A model generated the notes under the pieces. It was not told the origin of the DNA. It made no database searches and saw only the letters and a list, made by a program, of their open reading frames with translations. A stretch of DNA of 64,000 bases from JBFHNV01 sp041593595 (GTDB taxonomy: Bacteria; Pseudomonadota; Gammaproteobacteria; HK1). Both the position numbers and the translations under genes were made by a program. How positions within the stretch are numbered: the stretch's first letter is position 1; every line of letters begins with the position of its first letter. The stretch spans positions 1-64,000 of the forward strand of contig JBFHNV010000001.1 in assembly GCA_041593595.1 (NCBI GenBank). Direction: 5' to 3'. Of this stretch, positions 35,563-43,157 are shown piece after piece.

Positions 35563-36264
35563 TCAGTGAATGTCGGCGGAATCGGTCATCGCGCGCCGCA
35601 GCGCGTCGATGCCGAAGCCGGGGCTGCGGGCGGCCTCCAGGATCACCGCCTCGCGACGCACCAGCAGGTCCACCGCCGCGGGGATCTCCTTCACCGCCGG
35701 GGCGGGGATGACCACCGCGCCGTGACGGTCCGCGTGGACGATGTCACCGTGGCGCACGTTCATGCCGAACACGTTCACCTGCCCGCCGAAGTCCACCACG
35801 TGGCCGTGGGCATGGCTGGGTCCTACCTTGCCGGCCAGGAGCTGGAAGCCCGGGGCGCAGTCGGGGAGATCGCGGATGGAGCCGTTGGTGACCGCGCCGA
35901 GGCAGCCGAGGCCCTTGTGCACCGCCGTGTTCACCTCGCCCCACATGGCGCCGAAGCCCGGCAGCGGGTCGAGATCCTGCACGATGGCGATGGTGGGGCC
36001 AGGCCCCCGGGCCACGTACTCGTAGTACTCGAGCCGCCGGCGGCGCAGCGCCTCGCCCGCAAGCTCCGAGGGTGCCACGGAGCGATAGGTGACGGTGCGG
36101 GCAAAGCCCACCATGGGCGGCAGCGACGGCTCCAGGCAGTGGAGGTGCTCGACGGTGAAGCCCGTGGCGCGCCGCTCCGGCACCACCAGCTCCAGCGCGT
36201 TGCAGATGGTGGGCGTGTCGTAGCGCACGAGCGCCTCCAGGTCCGCCCTGGCGATGTCCGTCAT
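35563..36264 (-). CDS. RraA-family protein (oxaloacetate decarboxylase/HMG aldolase-like)
   Basis: A 233-residue protein with the RraA/demethylmenaquinone-methyltransferase-like fold. Landmarks: PTICNALELVVPERRATGFT at the N-terminus, GFGAMWGEVNTAVHKGLGCLGAV (substrate loop), TNGSIRDLPD where the Arg-Asp pair binds metal and oxo acid, and NVRHGDIVHADRHGAVVIP. This fits 4-hydroxy-4-methyl-2-oxoglutarate aldolase/oxaloacetate decarboxylase activity rather than the RNase E inhibitor, but members vary. It is the first gene of the minus-strand catabolic trio; the 118 bases upstream shared with the divergent copper-chaperone gene probably carry the promoter. Confidence 0.88.
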   Translation of the reverse strand: MTDIARADLEALVRYDTPTICNALELVVPERRATGFTVEHLHCLEPSLPPMVGFARTVTYRSVAPSELAGEALRRRRLEYYEYVARGPGPTIAIVQDLDPLPGFGAMWGEVNTAVHKGLGCLGAVTNGSIRDLPDCAPGFQLLAGKVGPSHAHGHVVDFGGQVNVFGMNVRHGDIVHADRHGAVVIPAPAVKEIPAAVDLLVRREAVILEAARSPGFGIDALRRAMTDSADIH

Positions 36265-36382
36265 GGGTGCCTCCCCCGGGATGCACGGTCAAGACCGGTA
36301 GCGTAATCGACAGCGGGAGAGCGCGTCACGCGGGTGCGGCGGCCACGTTGTCGGGCCACGCCGATGGGGCTATCGTGGCCGT

Positions 36383-36919
36383 ATGAAACGCTCAACCTGG
36401 ACGAGCGTCCTGACACTCTTCGCCTTGCTCGGCGCCGCGTCCGCTCAGGACTACGTTACCGGCGACCTGCAGGTCTCCCACCCCCATGCTCTGGAGCTAC
36501 CCCCGGTGTCCCGGATCGGGGCGGTGTACATGACCATCGCCAACCGCGGCGCCGGTGACGACCGGCTGATCGCGGCCGCGACGCCGGCGGCGGAGCGCGC
36601 GGAGGTGCACACCCACGTCCACGCCGGCGGCATGATGAAGATGCAGCCCGTGGAAGCCGTCGACCTGCCGGCCGGCCACGGCGTGACCTTCGAGCCCGGC
36701 GGGCTGCACGTGATGCTGATGCAGCTGCGCGCGCCCCTGAAGGCGGGGGAGACGTTCCCCATGACGCTCAGCTTCGAGCGCGCGGGGACCCTGGAGGTCA
36801 CCGTCACCGTCGAGGCCCGCGGCCGGGCCGGGACCATGGGGCACCCGCAGCGCTCCGGCCAGGCCATGCCTGCGGGCCAGGGGGGCCACGGGATGCACGG
36901 AGGGGAGAAGAAGCCGTAG
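36383..36919 (+). CDS. Copper chaperone PCu(A)C
   Basis: A 178-residue exported protein. The signal peptide MKRSTWTSVLTLFALLGAAS is followed by AQD. The Cu(I)-binding pattern is visible: HTHVHAGGMMKMQPVEAVDL supplies the His/Met ligands and GGLHVMLMQLRAPL the downstream HxM, matching H(M)x10Mx21HxM. In other bacteria the protein delivers copper to the CuA site of cytochrome c oxidase. The C-terminal 35 residues (GTMGHPQRSGQAMPAG to GHGMHGGEKKP) add more His/Met that may also bind copper. No cox genes are near. Divergent from the RraA gene. Confidence 0.92.
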   Translation: MKRSTWTSVLTLFALLGAASAQDYVTGDLQVSHPHALELPPVSRIGAVYMTIANRGAGDDRLIAAATPAAERAEVHTHVHAGGMMKMQPVEAVDLPAGHGVTFEPGGLHVMLMQLRAPLKAGETFPMTLSFERAGTLEVTVTVEARGRAGTMGHPQRSGQAMPAGQGGHGMHGGEKKP

Positions 36920-36933
36920 CGGCCGGCGGAGCC

Positions 36934-37231
36934 TCAGAAGGTGGTGGCCGCCCGCTGGATGTCCGCATACACGCGGCAGGGATCCTCGCCCTGCTCGAGC
37001 CGTGCCTCCCACTCCTCCACGAGCCGGCGCCGCTTGTCGCGTCGCTCCGGCCGGCTTCTGGCATCGGCGACGGCCAACCTGCCGACATCGATCATGTGCT
37101 GCGCGGCGTAGCGGCACGCCCGGCCTCGTCCTCGGGCAACGCCTGGTGCCGGGCTGCTGCGCCGGGGCCGTGGCGGCCGCCCAGGCGAGCACCGAGACCA
37201 TGGCCGCCGGGCGAATTCCCTTCAGCCTCAT
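36934..37231 (-). pseudogene. Small exported-protein gene with a probable frameshift, paralogue of the copy near 42.1 kb
   Basis: The last 53 codons (ATG 37095 to TGA 36934) encode MIDVGRLAVADARSRPERRD and a Lys/Arg/Glu-rich helix ending LVEEWEARLEQGEDPCRVYA, DIQRAATTF. The natural start seems to be the ATG at 37231 (SD GGGGAGG; signal-peptide-like MRLKGIRPAAMVSVLAWAAA), but that start is in a different frame (+1), so an indel must lie between about 37100 and 37170. The C-terminal section is closely similar to 42012-42404. Either frameshifted or a sequencing error; if the shift were fixed it would be a small secreted helical protein. Confidence 0.5.
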
Positions 37232-37292
37232 CCATTCCTCCCCTGACCTTGCGCCCGCCGCCGGCCGCGCCCGACCGTGAAGCGGGACCGGT

Positions 37293-37721
37293 TCAGTCTT
37301 CCGCCTTGCTGGGGACCGCGGTGCTGCTGCGCGGGAACCGGGGGAGATCGTCGTCCACCCGGAACCAGGGGATCGCGCTGGCCGTCCACACGTGGTCCTG
37401 AGGCCGCACCACGCCCGGGTCGTCCAGGCTGCCCAGCGCCACCTGCACGCGGTCGCCCAGGACCTCCTCGTGCATGGACAGCGTGCTCCCGCACACCGGA
37501 CAGAAGCCGCGCTCGGCAAAGCGCGACGAGCGGTACCGGGTCGGCTCGCGCCCGATCCACGTGAAGGCGTCCAGCGAAAAGTGCACGAAGCCGAGGCAGG
37601 GCGCGCCCGAGTGCCGGCGGCAGTCGGCGCAATGGCACAGGACGCAGCGCAGCGCCGGCTCGGTGGCCCGGTAGCGCACGGCACCGCACAGGCAGCCGCC
37701 TTCGATCACCGGTTCAGTCAC
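37293..37721 (-). CDS. GFA family protein (second copy)
   Basis: A 142-residue GFA/CENP-V-fold protein. The GTG at 37721 overlaps the stop of the TrpF-like gene by 8 bases. Zinc Cys are ordered EGGCLCGAVRYRA, VLCHCADCRRHSGAP and RGFCPVCGSTLSMHE. The C-terminal ASAIPWFRVDDDLPRF repeats the end motif of the copy at 25723-26181. Function unknown beyond zinc/thiol chemistry. Coupled with TrpF-like and ArsN2-like genes into an overlapping three-gene operon, so it may act on the same small molecule. Confidence 0.88.
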   Translation of the reverse strand: MTEPVIEGGCLCGAVRYRATEPALRCVLCHCADCRRHSGAPCLGFVHFSLDAFTWIGREPTRYRSSRFAERGFCPVCGSTLSMHEEVLGDRVQVALGSLDDPGVVRPQDHVWTASAIPWFRVDDDLPRFPRSSTAVPSKAED

Positions 37722-38427
37722 TTCGGATCTCCCGACACCGTTCGACCGGTGCCTGCGTTGCGGTGACGCCGGATCGGGCCGCCGCGGCGACGGCCACCAT
37801 GAACCGGCGGAGCTTCCCCTCGTCCAGCGCGCCCGCGGTGCGCACGCCGGTGCAGAGATCGACCCCGTGGGGACGAACCACGCGGATCGCGTCGCCCACG
37901 TTGCCGGGACCCAGGCCACCGGCCAGATAGACCGGGGTCCGCGCCTCGCGGACGATTCGGGCACTGAGGGACCAGTCATGCGTGCGTCCCGTTCCGCCGA
38001 GCTCCTTGACCGGGCGGCCCGGGTTCCCGGAGTCGAGCAGCAGCGCGTCCACCTGGCGCGCCACCTGCACGGCCTCCGCGACCGACGCCTCGCCCGTGAC
38101 GTGCACGACCTGCACCAGCGAGACACCTGGAAGCGACCCGCGCAGCGCAGCCAGCGCACCCGGTCGGAGACGGTCGCAGAGCTGCACCGTGCTCACCTTG
38201 CAGCGCCACTGCTGGGCCGCGATCTCCGCCGGGTCGGTCCGGCTGGTGAGCAGGAACGTCTCGACCGCGGGCGGGACCGCGGCGGCGATCTTGGCGATCA
38301 CCGCCTCCGGGATGACGCCGGGGCCACTGGGCATCTCCGACACCAGCCCCAGCGCCGACGCCCCCAGGCGCACGGCCAGGTCCGCCTCCTCGACGGAGGC
38401 GATGCAGCAGATCTTGACCCGGGTCAT
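37714..38427 (-). CDS. Phosphoribosylanthranilate isomerase-like TIM-barrel protein (TrpF paralogue)
   Basis: A 237-residue protein starting MTRVKICCIASVEEADLAVR at ATG 38427. TrpF landmarks are recognisable: VKICC at the position of the catalytic Cys of VKICG, and the phosphate-binding YLAGGLGPGNVGDAI followed by VDLCTGVRTAGALDEGKL. It retains the acid Asp in LLLDSGNPGRP. It stands away from any trp gene, between ArsN2-like and GFA genes, and has an altered N-terminal motif, so a different sugar-phosphate or amino-sugar isomerase is plausible. Overlaps both neighbours (4 bases and 8 bases), indicating an operon. Confidence 0.8.
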   Translation of the reverse strand: MTRVKICCIASVEEADLAVRLGASALGLVSEMPSGPGVIPEAVIAKIAAAVPPAVETFLLTSRTDPAEIAAQQWRCKVSTVQLCDRLRPGALAALRGSLPGVSLVQVVHVTGEASVAEAVQVARQVDALLLDSGNPGRPVKELGGTGRTHDWSLSARIVREARTPVYLAGGLGPGNVGDAIRVVRPHGVDLCTGVRTAGALDEGKLRRFMVAVAAAARSGVTATQAPVERCREIRSD

Positions 38428-38882
38428 GCGCGCTCCTTCTCCCCGGATCCCGCGTCGCGAAGATCCTTCTTCATGACCGCCGCACTGTCCGGGCACAGCC
38501 GTGAGAACTCCGCCGTCTCCCGGATGGCGTCGGGCACGACATCCCGCGCGACGCGCTCGTAGCCCAGACCGGCAAAGAAGCTCTCCGCCGTCTCCGTCAG
38601 CAGGTACACCGTCTGCACGCCGCACGACAGCGCGAGCCGCTCCGCCGAGCTCACCAGCGCCTTGCCGCAGCCCCGGTCCCGGGATCCGGACGTCACCGCG
38701 AGCGACCTGAGCAGCGCCACTGCGCCGTGCAACTCCAGCCCCACCACCCCGTCAGGCTCGTCCTCCCGTCCGCATCCGAGAAATCCGTCTAAGTCGGCGG
38801 CGGTCAGGTCGCCGGCTGGAAGACCACATTCGGCCAGCAACGCCAGCGTCCGGCCTTCCGGAGGATGACGAAAGATGTCCAT
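38424..38882 (-). CDS. GNAT-family N-acetyltransferase, ArsN2-like
   Basis: A 152-residue GNAT protein starting MDIFRHPPEGRTLALLAECG. The acetyl-CoA loop is SGSRDRGCGKALVSSAERLA (R-x-x-G-x-G/A form), and the C-terminal TVYLLTETAESFFAGLGYER and IRETAEFSRLCPDSAAVMKK are the marks of the 'arsenic resistance N-acetyltransferase ArsN2' group. In other bacteria ArsN-type enzymes acetylate arsenic-containing antimetabolites. No arsenic resistance genes are adjacent, so the compound may differ. Its stop overlaps the TrpF-like start by 4 bases. Confidence 0.85.
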   Translation of the reverse strand: MDIFRHPPEGRTLALLAECGLPAGDLTAADLDGFLGCGREDEPDGVVGLELHGAVALLRSLAVTSGSRDRGCGKALVSSAERLALSCGVQTVYLLTETAESFFAGLGYERVARDVVPDAIRETAEFSRLCPDSAAVMKKDLRDAGSGEKERA

Positions 38883-38949
38883 CGCGTGACCTCGCAACCC
38901 GTTGTTTCGCGCCGTCGCATGAAACTTCGACCGTTACCGGCTCGCGACC

Positions 38950-39034
38950 AAATACGGGGACGGCATACTTATTTCCTCGCCCCTATGGCTTGGTCGAAGG
39001 CGATCATTGAAACAGGTATACCGTCCCCGAATTT
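38950..39034. repeat. Palindromic repeat resembling RAYT/REP-type extragenic sequence
   Basis: AAATACGGGGACGGCATACT plus TATTTC (38950-38975) is the imperfect inverse of 39009-39034 (GAAACAGGTATACCGTCCCC plus GAATTT), 21 of 26 bases pairing. The motif 'GGGGACGGTATAC..TTTC' is widespread in proteobacterial intergenic DNA and is associated with REP-type tyrosine transposases. The rest of the gap, 39035-39293, holds no convincing gene; minus-strand fragments there are short and disrupted. Confidence 0.7.
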
Positions 39035-39293
39035 GAAGTCCGAGCCGAAGGCCTCCGCCGACGACCTCCGACGGCGCGCAAGGTGCCCGGCGCCGCTTCG
39101 GAGCCCGGTCTCGCGCCCGGAAAGCAAGCGCGACGACTTGGTCATTGACGTCGCTCTCCTGCAATAGCCCGAGCGTGACCCTGTAATCGAGATTGCCTGG
39201 AATCTCGAGCGGATCCGACTCGTCAACGCCGCACCAGAACCCGCACCATCACGTCGCCACGCCCAGTTCACCTGGTGACCCAGCGCGAGCCTT

Positions 39294-40193
39294 CTAGCGT
39301 TCGCCCCGCTTCACCGCCTCGGCGAGGGCGTCTCCCAGCGCCCGCACCCGCGGCGGCACGTGCCGCCGGCTCGGGTACACCAGCGAGATGGGCAGGGGCG
39401 CCGGGCGGTGGCGCTGCAGCACCTCCACCAGCCCGCCTTCCCGCACCGCGTCCTGCGCCATGTAGCCCGGCACCTGGATGATGCCGGCGCCGTCGGCGGC
39501 CGCGCGCACCAGCGCCTCGCCGTCGCCCAGCCGCACACCGCTCTCGGGCACGAAAGATACGTCGCGGCCGTCAACGCGGAACGCCCAGGGGCGGTCGCGT
39601 CCGCTGGTGGGCATGCGGAACAGCAGGCACGTGTGCTTGGCCAGGTCCGCAGGCGCGCCGGGACGGCGGCGGCCGGCGAGGTAGCGCGGGCTCGCGAAGG
39701 TTCCCAGTCGCTGGCGGTCGAACCGGCGGGCGACCAGGCGCGAGTCCGCGGGCGGGCCGATGCGCACGGCGGCGTCCAGGCCTTCCTGGACGATGTCGGT
39801 GAAGCGGTCCGAGAAGCGCGCGTCCACCAGCAGCGCCGGGTGGTGCGCCATGAGCGAGGTGATCACCGGCAGCACCACCTGGCGGCCGTAGGTCACGGGG
39901 AGATCGATGCGCAGTGTCCCGCGCACCTCGGTGCCGGCGCCACGGGCGTCGGCCTCCAGGGACTCCACCTCCTCGAGGATGCGCCGGCAGCGGGCGTAGA
40001 GATCCTGTCCGTCCGGAGAGAGGCTCACGCGGCGGGTGGTGCGGTGGAACAGGCGCACCCCGAGCTCGACTTCCAGCCGCGCGATGCTCTTCGCCACCGC
40101 GGACGGAGACAGTCCCAGCTCGCGCGCGGCACCGGCGAAGCTCGCGTGGCGCGCAGCCGAAGCGAAGGCCGCGATGAGCTGCAGGCTGGTCAT
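39294..40193 (-). CDS. LysR-family transcriptional regulator
   Basis: A 299-residue LTTR. The N-terminal winged helix-turn-helix runs MTSLQLIAAFASAARHASFA, GAARELGLSPSAVAKSIARL (recognition helix) and ELGVRLFHRTTRRVSLSPDG. The co-inducer domain follows (residues 90-295). It diverges from the cupin gene across a 164-base AT-rich intergenic segment that contains a symmetrical TGAA-N8-TTCA, the standard LysR arrangement for regulating the divergent target. Inducer unknown. It diverges in GC content from the neighbours only in that intergenic part. Confidence 0.94.
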   Translation of the reverse strand: MTSLQLIAAFASAARHASFAGAARELGLSPSAVAKSIARLEVELGVRLFHRTTRRVSLSPDGQDLYARCRRILEEVESLEADARGAGTEVRGTLRIDLPVTYGRQVVLPVITSLMAHHPALLVDARFSDRFTDIVQEGLDAAVRIGPPADSRLVARRFDRQRLGTFASPRYLAGRRRPGAPADLAKHTCLLFRMPTSGRDRPWAFRVDGRDVSFVPESGVRLGDGEALVRAAADGAGIIQVPGYMAQDAVREGGLVEVLQRHRPAPLPISLVYPSRRHVPPRVRALGDALAEAVKRGER

Positions 40194-40210
40194 CGGAGTC
40201 GTCTCCCGAT

Positions 40211-40226
40211 TGAAGAATTATTTTCA
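40211..40226. promoter_or_regulatory. Possible LysR operator in the AT-rich divergent intergenic region
   Basis: TGAAGAATTATTTTCA has the dyad TGAA-N8-TTCA and lies 18 bases upstream of the LysR start within a strikingly AT-rich patch (about 40210-40260). Position and symmetry suggest an autoregulatory LTTR site, but the T-N11-A form is not perfect. Confidence 0.4.
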
Positions 40227-40357
40227 TTTATGTCTTTACACTTGCGCGTCTTGTTCTGCAATTTCGGATGCCCATACTTCCCGCTCGCCGCGGCCACGTG
40301 TGCCCGGCGGCAACCCCCGAACACCAGTCGGCCCGGAACGGGTCGAAGGAGCTGAAG

Positions 40358-40735
40358 ATGAACGTGATCCCGCACTCGCGACTGGCGCAGGCCTCGCTGC
40401 CGGGCATCGAGCACGTGACGCTGGCGGGCTCGGCCCAGGGCCTGAAGCGACTGTCCGTGTGGCGCCAGCGCATCGACGCCGGCGGCGCCACCCCGCCGCA
40501 TCGCCACGACTGCGAGGAGGTGGTGCTGGTGCACGCCGGGCGGGGCGAGCTGCACCTGGAGGGCCATGTGCAATCCTTCGGGCCGGACACCACCCTGGTG
40601 GTCCCGGCGGACGCGGTGCACCGCATCGTCAGCACCGGCCCCGAGCCGCTGGAGCTCACCGGGATCTTCTCGGTGGCGCCGGTGCCGGTGTGCCTGCCGG
40701 ACGGTCAGCCCTTGGAGCTGCCCTGGGACTCGTGA
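40358..40735 (+). CDS. Cupin-domain protein
   Basis: A 125-residue single-cupin protein. ATG 40358 has GAAGGAG upstream. The metal-binding motifs are GATPPHRHDCEEVVLVHAGR (His-x-His and Glu in motif 1) and PADAVHRIVSTGPEPLEL (His in motif 2). Small cupins of this type are often ligand-binding or dioxygenase-like enzymes in catabolism and are frequent targets of the adjacent LysR regulator. The ligand is unknown. Divergent from the LysR gene. Confidence 0.88.
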   Translation: MNVIPHSRLAQASLPGIEHVTLAGSAQGLKRLSVWRQRIDAGGATPPHRHDCEEVVLVHAGRGELHLEGHVQSFGPDTTLVVPADAVHRIVSTGPEPLELTGIFSVAPVPVCLPDGQPLELPWDS

Positions 40736-40971
40736 GCGGCGCTGCGGTCCTGCATGAGGCCCGGTCCGCTCGCCTCCCCGCCGACGACCGGGCGGCTGCC
40801 GTCACCCTCGTCGTCCAAGTCCGACTCGCACACGAACGCGACCGCCGCGCGGCCGTCGGGGGCGAATCCCCGCACGGTGAACACCGTCCCCGGCCAGACC
40901 AGGCCCTGCCGGGTCGCGCCTCTCGCCCGGCGACTACCGGTCGGCACCTGGATCGCTGGGACCGCGATCAC
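40705..40971 (-). CDS. Possible small hypothetical protein (88 aa)
   Basis: A minus-strand frame from GTG 40971 (IAVPAIQVPTGSRRARGATR, then GLVWPGTVFTVRGFAPDGRA and AVAFVCESDLDDEGD) has more protein-like composition than the other frames. Its end overlaps the cupin gene by 31 bases. There is no ribosome site and an in-frame stop just upstream, so it may be the remnant of a longer gene. Confidence 0.3.
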   Translation of the reverse strand: MIAVPAIQVPTGSRRARGATRQGLVWPGTVFTVRGFAPDGRAAVAFVCESDLDDEGDGSRPVVGGEASGPGLMQDRSAAHESQGSSKG

Positions 40972-41683
40972 TTCCTGGCGTCCGGCTCAGCGTGAAGGAA
41001 CAGCCCGTCGCGGGATTAGAGAGATCCTGAACGTGACATAGCCGATGCATGGGCCGGTCTCGCCCGACCAATGGCCATCGTAGGCGCCGGCCGGGCTTCG
41101 GGGACTCGTGCCACCCAGGCCGGGCGCCACGGTCCAGATCAGCGCTGACCGGAATGCCCCGCTCCACCGGGACCACCTGGCCGCGAACCTCTCCCACATG
41201 CGCTGGCAAGCCCGGGCCAATGGCAGCCGCGATGAGATGGGCAATCCCCCCCAGCGCATGGAACAGCCGTCACTTCGTTCCGACACCGATGTTCACCGGC
41301 TTGCTGGGACTGACAGCATTGCCGCCACCCGCGCGTTCGCGGACCCGCTCGTCCAGCCTCTGCTCGACCACGTCTCGCTCGCCGTTCGAAAGGCCCAGGC
41401 GCTCAGCTGGCAGCTTCCCGACGACGGGGTTGCTCCAGGCCCCCACTCCCACAGCGCCTCTCCGTTCTCGTGCCCGGCGGCCTCGATGATGGTCTCGACC
41501 TGGAACTCCGCGAACAACTTCAACGACTCGCTGAAGTCCGGGTCTCTTGCCGAAACAGAAGCACTCGGAAACCCTCACCAGTGCGCTCGCGCGTTGTCTG
41601 ATGCCCGACGCCGTTTTAACGGGCGCGGGCTACGATTGTCGAATACGGCGCCGCCGCCCCACCGCGTCCGGTTGGGAACATAG
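40972..41683 (-). other. Decayed coding region without an intact gene
   Basis: Several short minus-strand stretches read like protein but in different frames: HVGEVRGQVVPVERGIPVSA (about 41110-41205), PDFSESLKLFAEFQVETIIE continuing AAGHENGEALWEW (41415-41550), and AYDGHWSGETGPCIGYVTFR (41010-41080). Frame changes and the absence of starts with ribosome sites suggest one or two degraded genes. The base composition is lower in GC than the surroundings, hinting at acquired DNA. No transposase or inverted repeats are recognised. Confidence 0.5.
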
Positions 41684-42007
41684 TCAGGTTGCAACCATTG
41701 TATGAACAGTGCTCGCGATCTCGTCGTATACCCCTTCGCCGCCAGGAAGACTGATGTCCGCATCATGCGTCCATTTCCTGGGCGCGTTCGCGTTTGCAAG
41801 TCCAGCGAAACTTACGGACAAGAGCGATTCCTTACCGTCCCATTGGCACAAGACCCGATAATGTGCCCGCCCAAACTCAACCGAGAAGCCACCAAACGAC
41901 ATCGGGTGGTATTCGTGACCATACAAAGCGATACCTTTCGCTCGAAGGTCCTCCGTGACTCTCAGCAGCTCTCGCAGGTGCGCAATCGACTGATCAGCAA
42001 GTTCCAT
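41684..42007 (-). CDS. Hypothetical protein (107 aa) in a lower-GC patch
   Basis: A 107-residue soluble protein starting MELADQSIAHLRELLRVTED. An alpha/beta pattern (IALYGHEYHPMSFGGFSVEF, YRVLCQWDGKESLLSVSFAG) is regular and looks coding. Codon choice is less GC-biased than in neighbouring genes, which suggests recent acquisition, and the flanks on both sides hold decayed remnants. I recognise no named family. The following gene upstream (42012-42404, same strand) is damaged. Confidence 0.65.
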   Translation of the reverse strand: MELADQSIAHLRELLRVTEDLRAKGIALYGHEYHPMSFGGFSVEFGRAHYRVLCQWDGKESLLSVSFAGLANANAPRKWTHDADISLPGGEGVYDEIASTVHTMVAT

Positions 42008-42011
42008 CTGT

Positions 42012-42404
42012 TCAACCTAGCTTGCAAACCGCACACGTCTCCGGGGAGGCGCTCCGTGGCCAGTTCCCCAACGCGCCACCGCCCCCACCGTCTTCCGGCC
42101 ACCGGGATGTGCTCGTAGACGCGGCAGGGACCTCGCCCTGCTCGAGGCGCGCCTCCCAATCCTCCACCAGCCTGCGTCGCGTCTCCCGGCGCTCGCGCCG
42201 GCCCCTCTCGTCGGCCACGGCCATCCTGCCGAGCGCGAGGATCGACGCGGTGCGCAGGCCATGTCGTTCAGCGACCCACATGGCTCCTTGCTCCATCCCG
42301 GACCGCAGCCGCGACCGACAGGCTGCCGCGCACCCCGAGCCGTGACCACACACGACAGGTCCGGGGGGCCGGCTGGGTCTCGCGGTCATTTCAATCCGCC
42401 TCAC
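42012..42404 (-). pseudogene. Damaged second copy of the small helical-protein gene (paralogue of 36934-37231)
   Basis: A minus-strand frame contains RMAVADERGRRERRETRRRL and VEDWEARLEQGE, closely matching RLAVADARSRPERRDKRRRL and VEEWEARLEQGE of the locus at 36.9 kb. Right after EQGE a single base is missing relative to the other copy (GAGGTCCCTGCCGCG against GAGGATCCCTGCCGCG), shifting the frame away from the PCRVY ending that is still readable in the next frame. Thus the 3' end is broken. Two related copies flank the 37.2-42.0 kb segment in the same orientation. Confidence 0.6.
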
Positions 42405-42417
42405 GTGGGATCGACCG

Positions 42418-43149
42418 CTAGGGTGTTAGGTCGTCCGTGCACAACTCGTCGAGCAAGCCCGACTCGAACGCCTGGATTCGCCTGACGACCTCCTCGCGCA
42501 CGTCGCGCCGGCCGCTGGCCTCGTAAAGTGCTTCGAGAGTGTAGTGCAGCTTCAAACAGGTGTAGAAGTCGGTGTCCATGCCGACTCCTCGGCGGAGCAC
42601 CCGTTCTGCCTGCTCGAAGCTGCCGAGGCGCAGGTGGGCGAAACCGAGATGGTAGAGAAGCATAGGAATCGCGATATCGTTCGTGCCCAGCTCCTGCTCG
42701 TGAAGCGCCAGGGATCGCTCGAGGTATTCGACCGCATTGTCGTAGTGCCCCCGGTTCAGATAGAAGAACCACACGCGAAACAGGTCGTTCCTGACCTCCT
42801 GCGACGCGAAGCCCAGAACTGCTTCCCGAACCAGATACTCGCGCTCGAACAGGAATCCGGCCTCGAGCGTGCGGCCACTGTCGACATGCCTCGAGGCCAG
42901 CTCCCCGAACAGGTCTGCGAACTCGAGTACAGCCTCATCGCGGGTTTGCCTGGATTGGCGAAGGATGGCCTCCGCCTGCGCCGCCACCCTCTGGTAATCA
43001 CCTTGCTCGAACGCCACGGCAATCGCTTCGACGGAGTCGGTCCGCGGGCGGGTGTCGCCGTGCGCCTGGGACGCGGCGAGCGCGCAGATCGCTCCCACCA
43101 GCACGCGCGCCATTGCACGTCGCGCGCCCGTGCGTCGTGACCGCGACAT
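42418..43149 (-). CDS. Exported TPR-like repeat protein
   Basis: A 243-residue protein. ATG 43149 gives an Arg-rich N-terminus followed by MARVLVGAICALAASQAHGD, a signal peptide; a GTG at 43161 overlaps the previous stop (GTGA) and ATG 43113 is a third option. The mature part is helical with tetratricopeptide-like units (YDNAVEYLERSLALHEQELG, LLYHLGFAHLRLGSFEQAER). Probably a periplasmic protein-protein interaction scaffold; no enzymatic motif. It is coupled to the upstream four-helix membrane protein gene, suggesting that they act together in the envelope. Confidence 0.75.
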   Translation of the reverse strand: MSRSRRTGARRAMARVLVGAICALAASQAHGDTRPRTDSVEAIAVAFEQGDYQRVAAQAEAILRQSRQTRDEAVLEFADLFGELASRHVDSGRTLEAGFLFEREYLVREAVLGFASQEVRNDLFRVWFFYLNRGHYDNAVEYLERSLALHEQELGTNDIAIPMLLYHLGFAHLRLGSFEQAERVLRRGVGMDTDFYTCLKLHYTLEALYEASGRRDVREEVVRRIQAFESGLLDELCTDDLTP

Positions 43150-43157
43150 CGTCGCGG

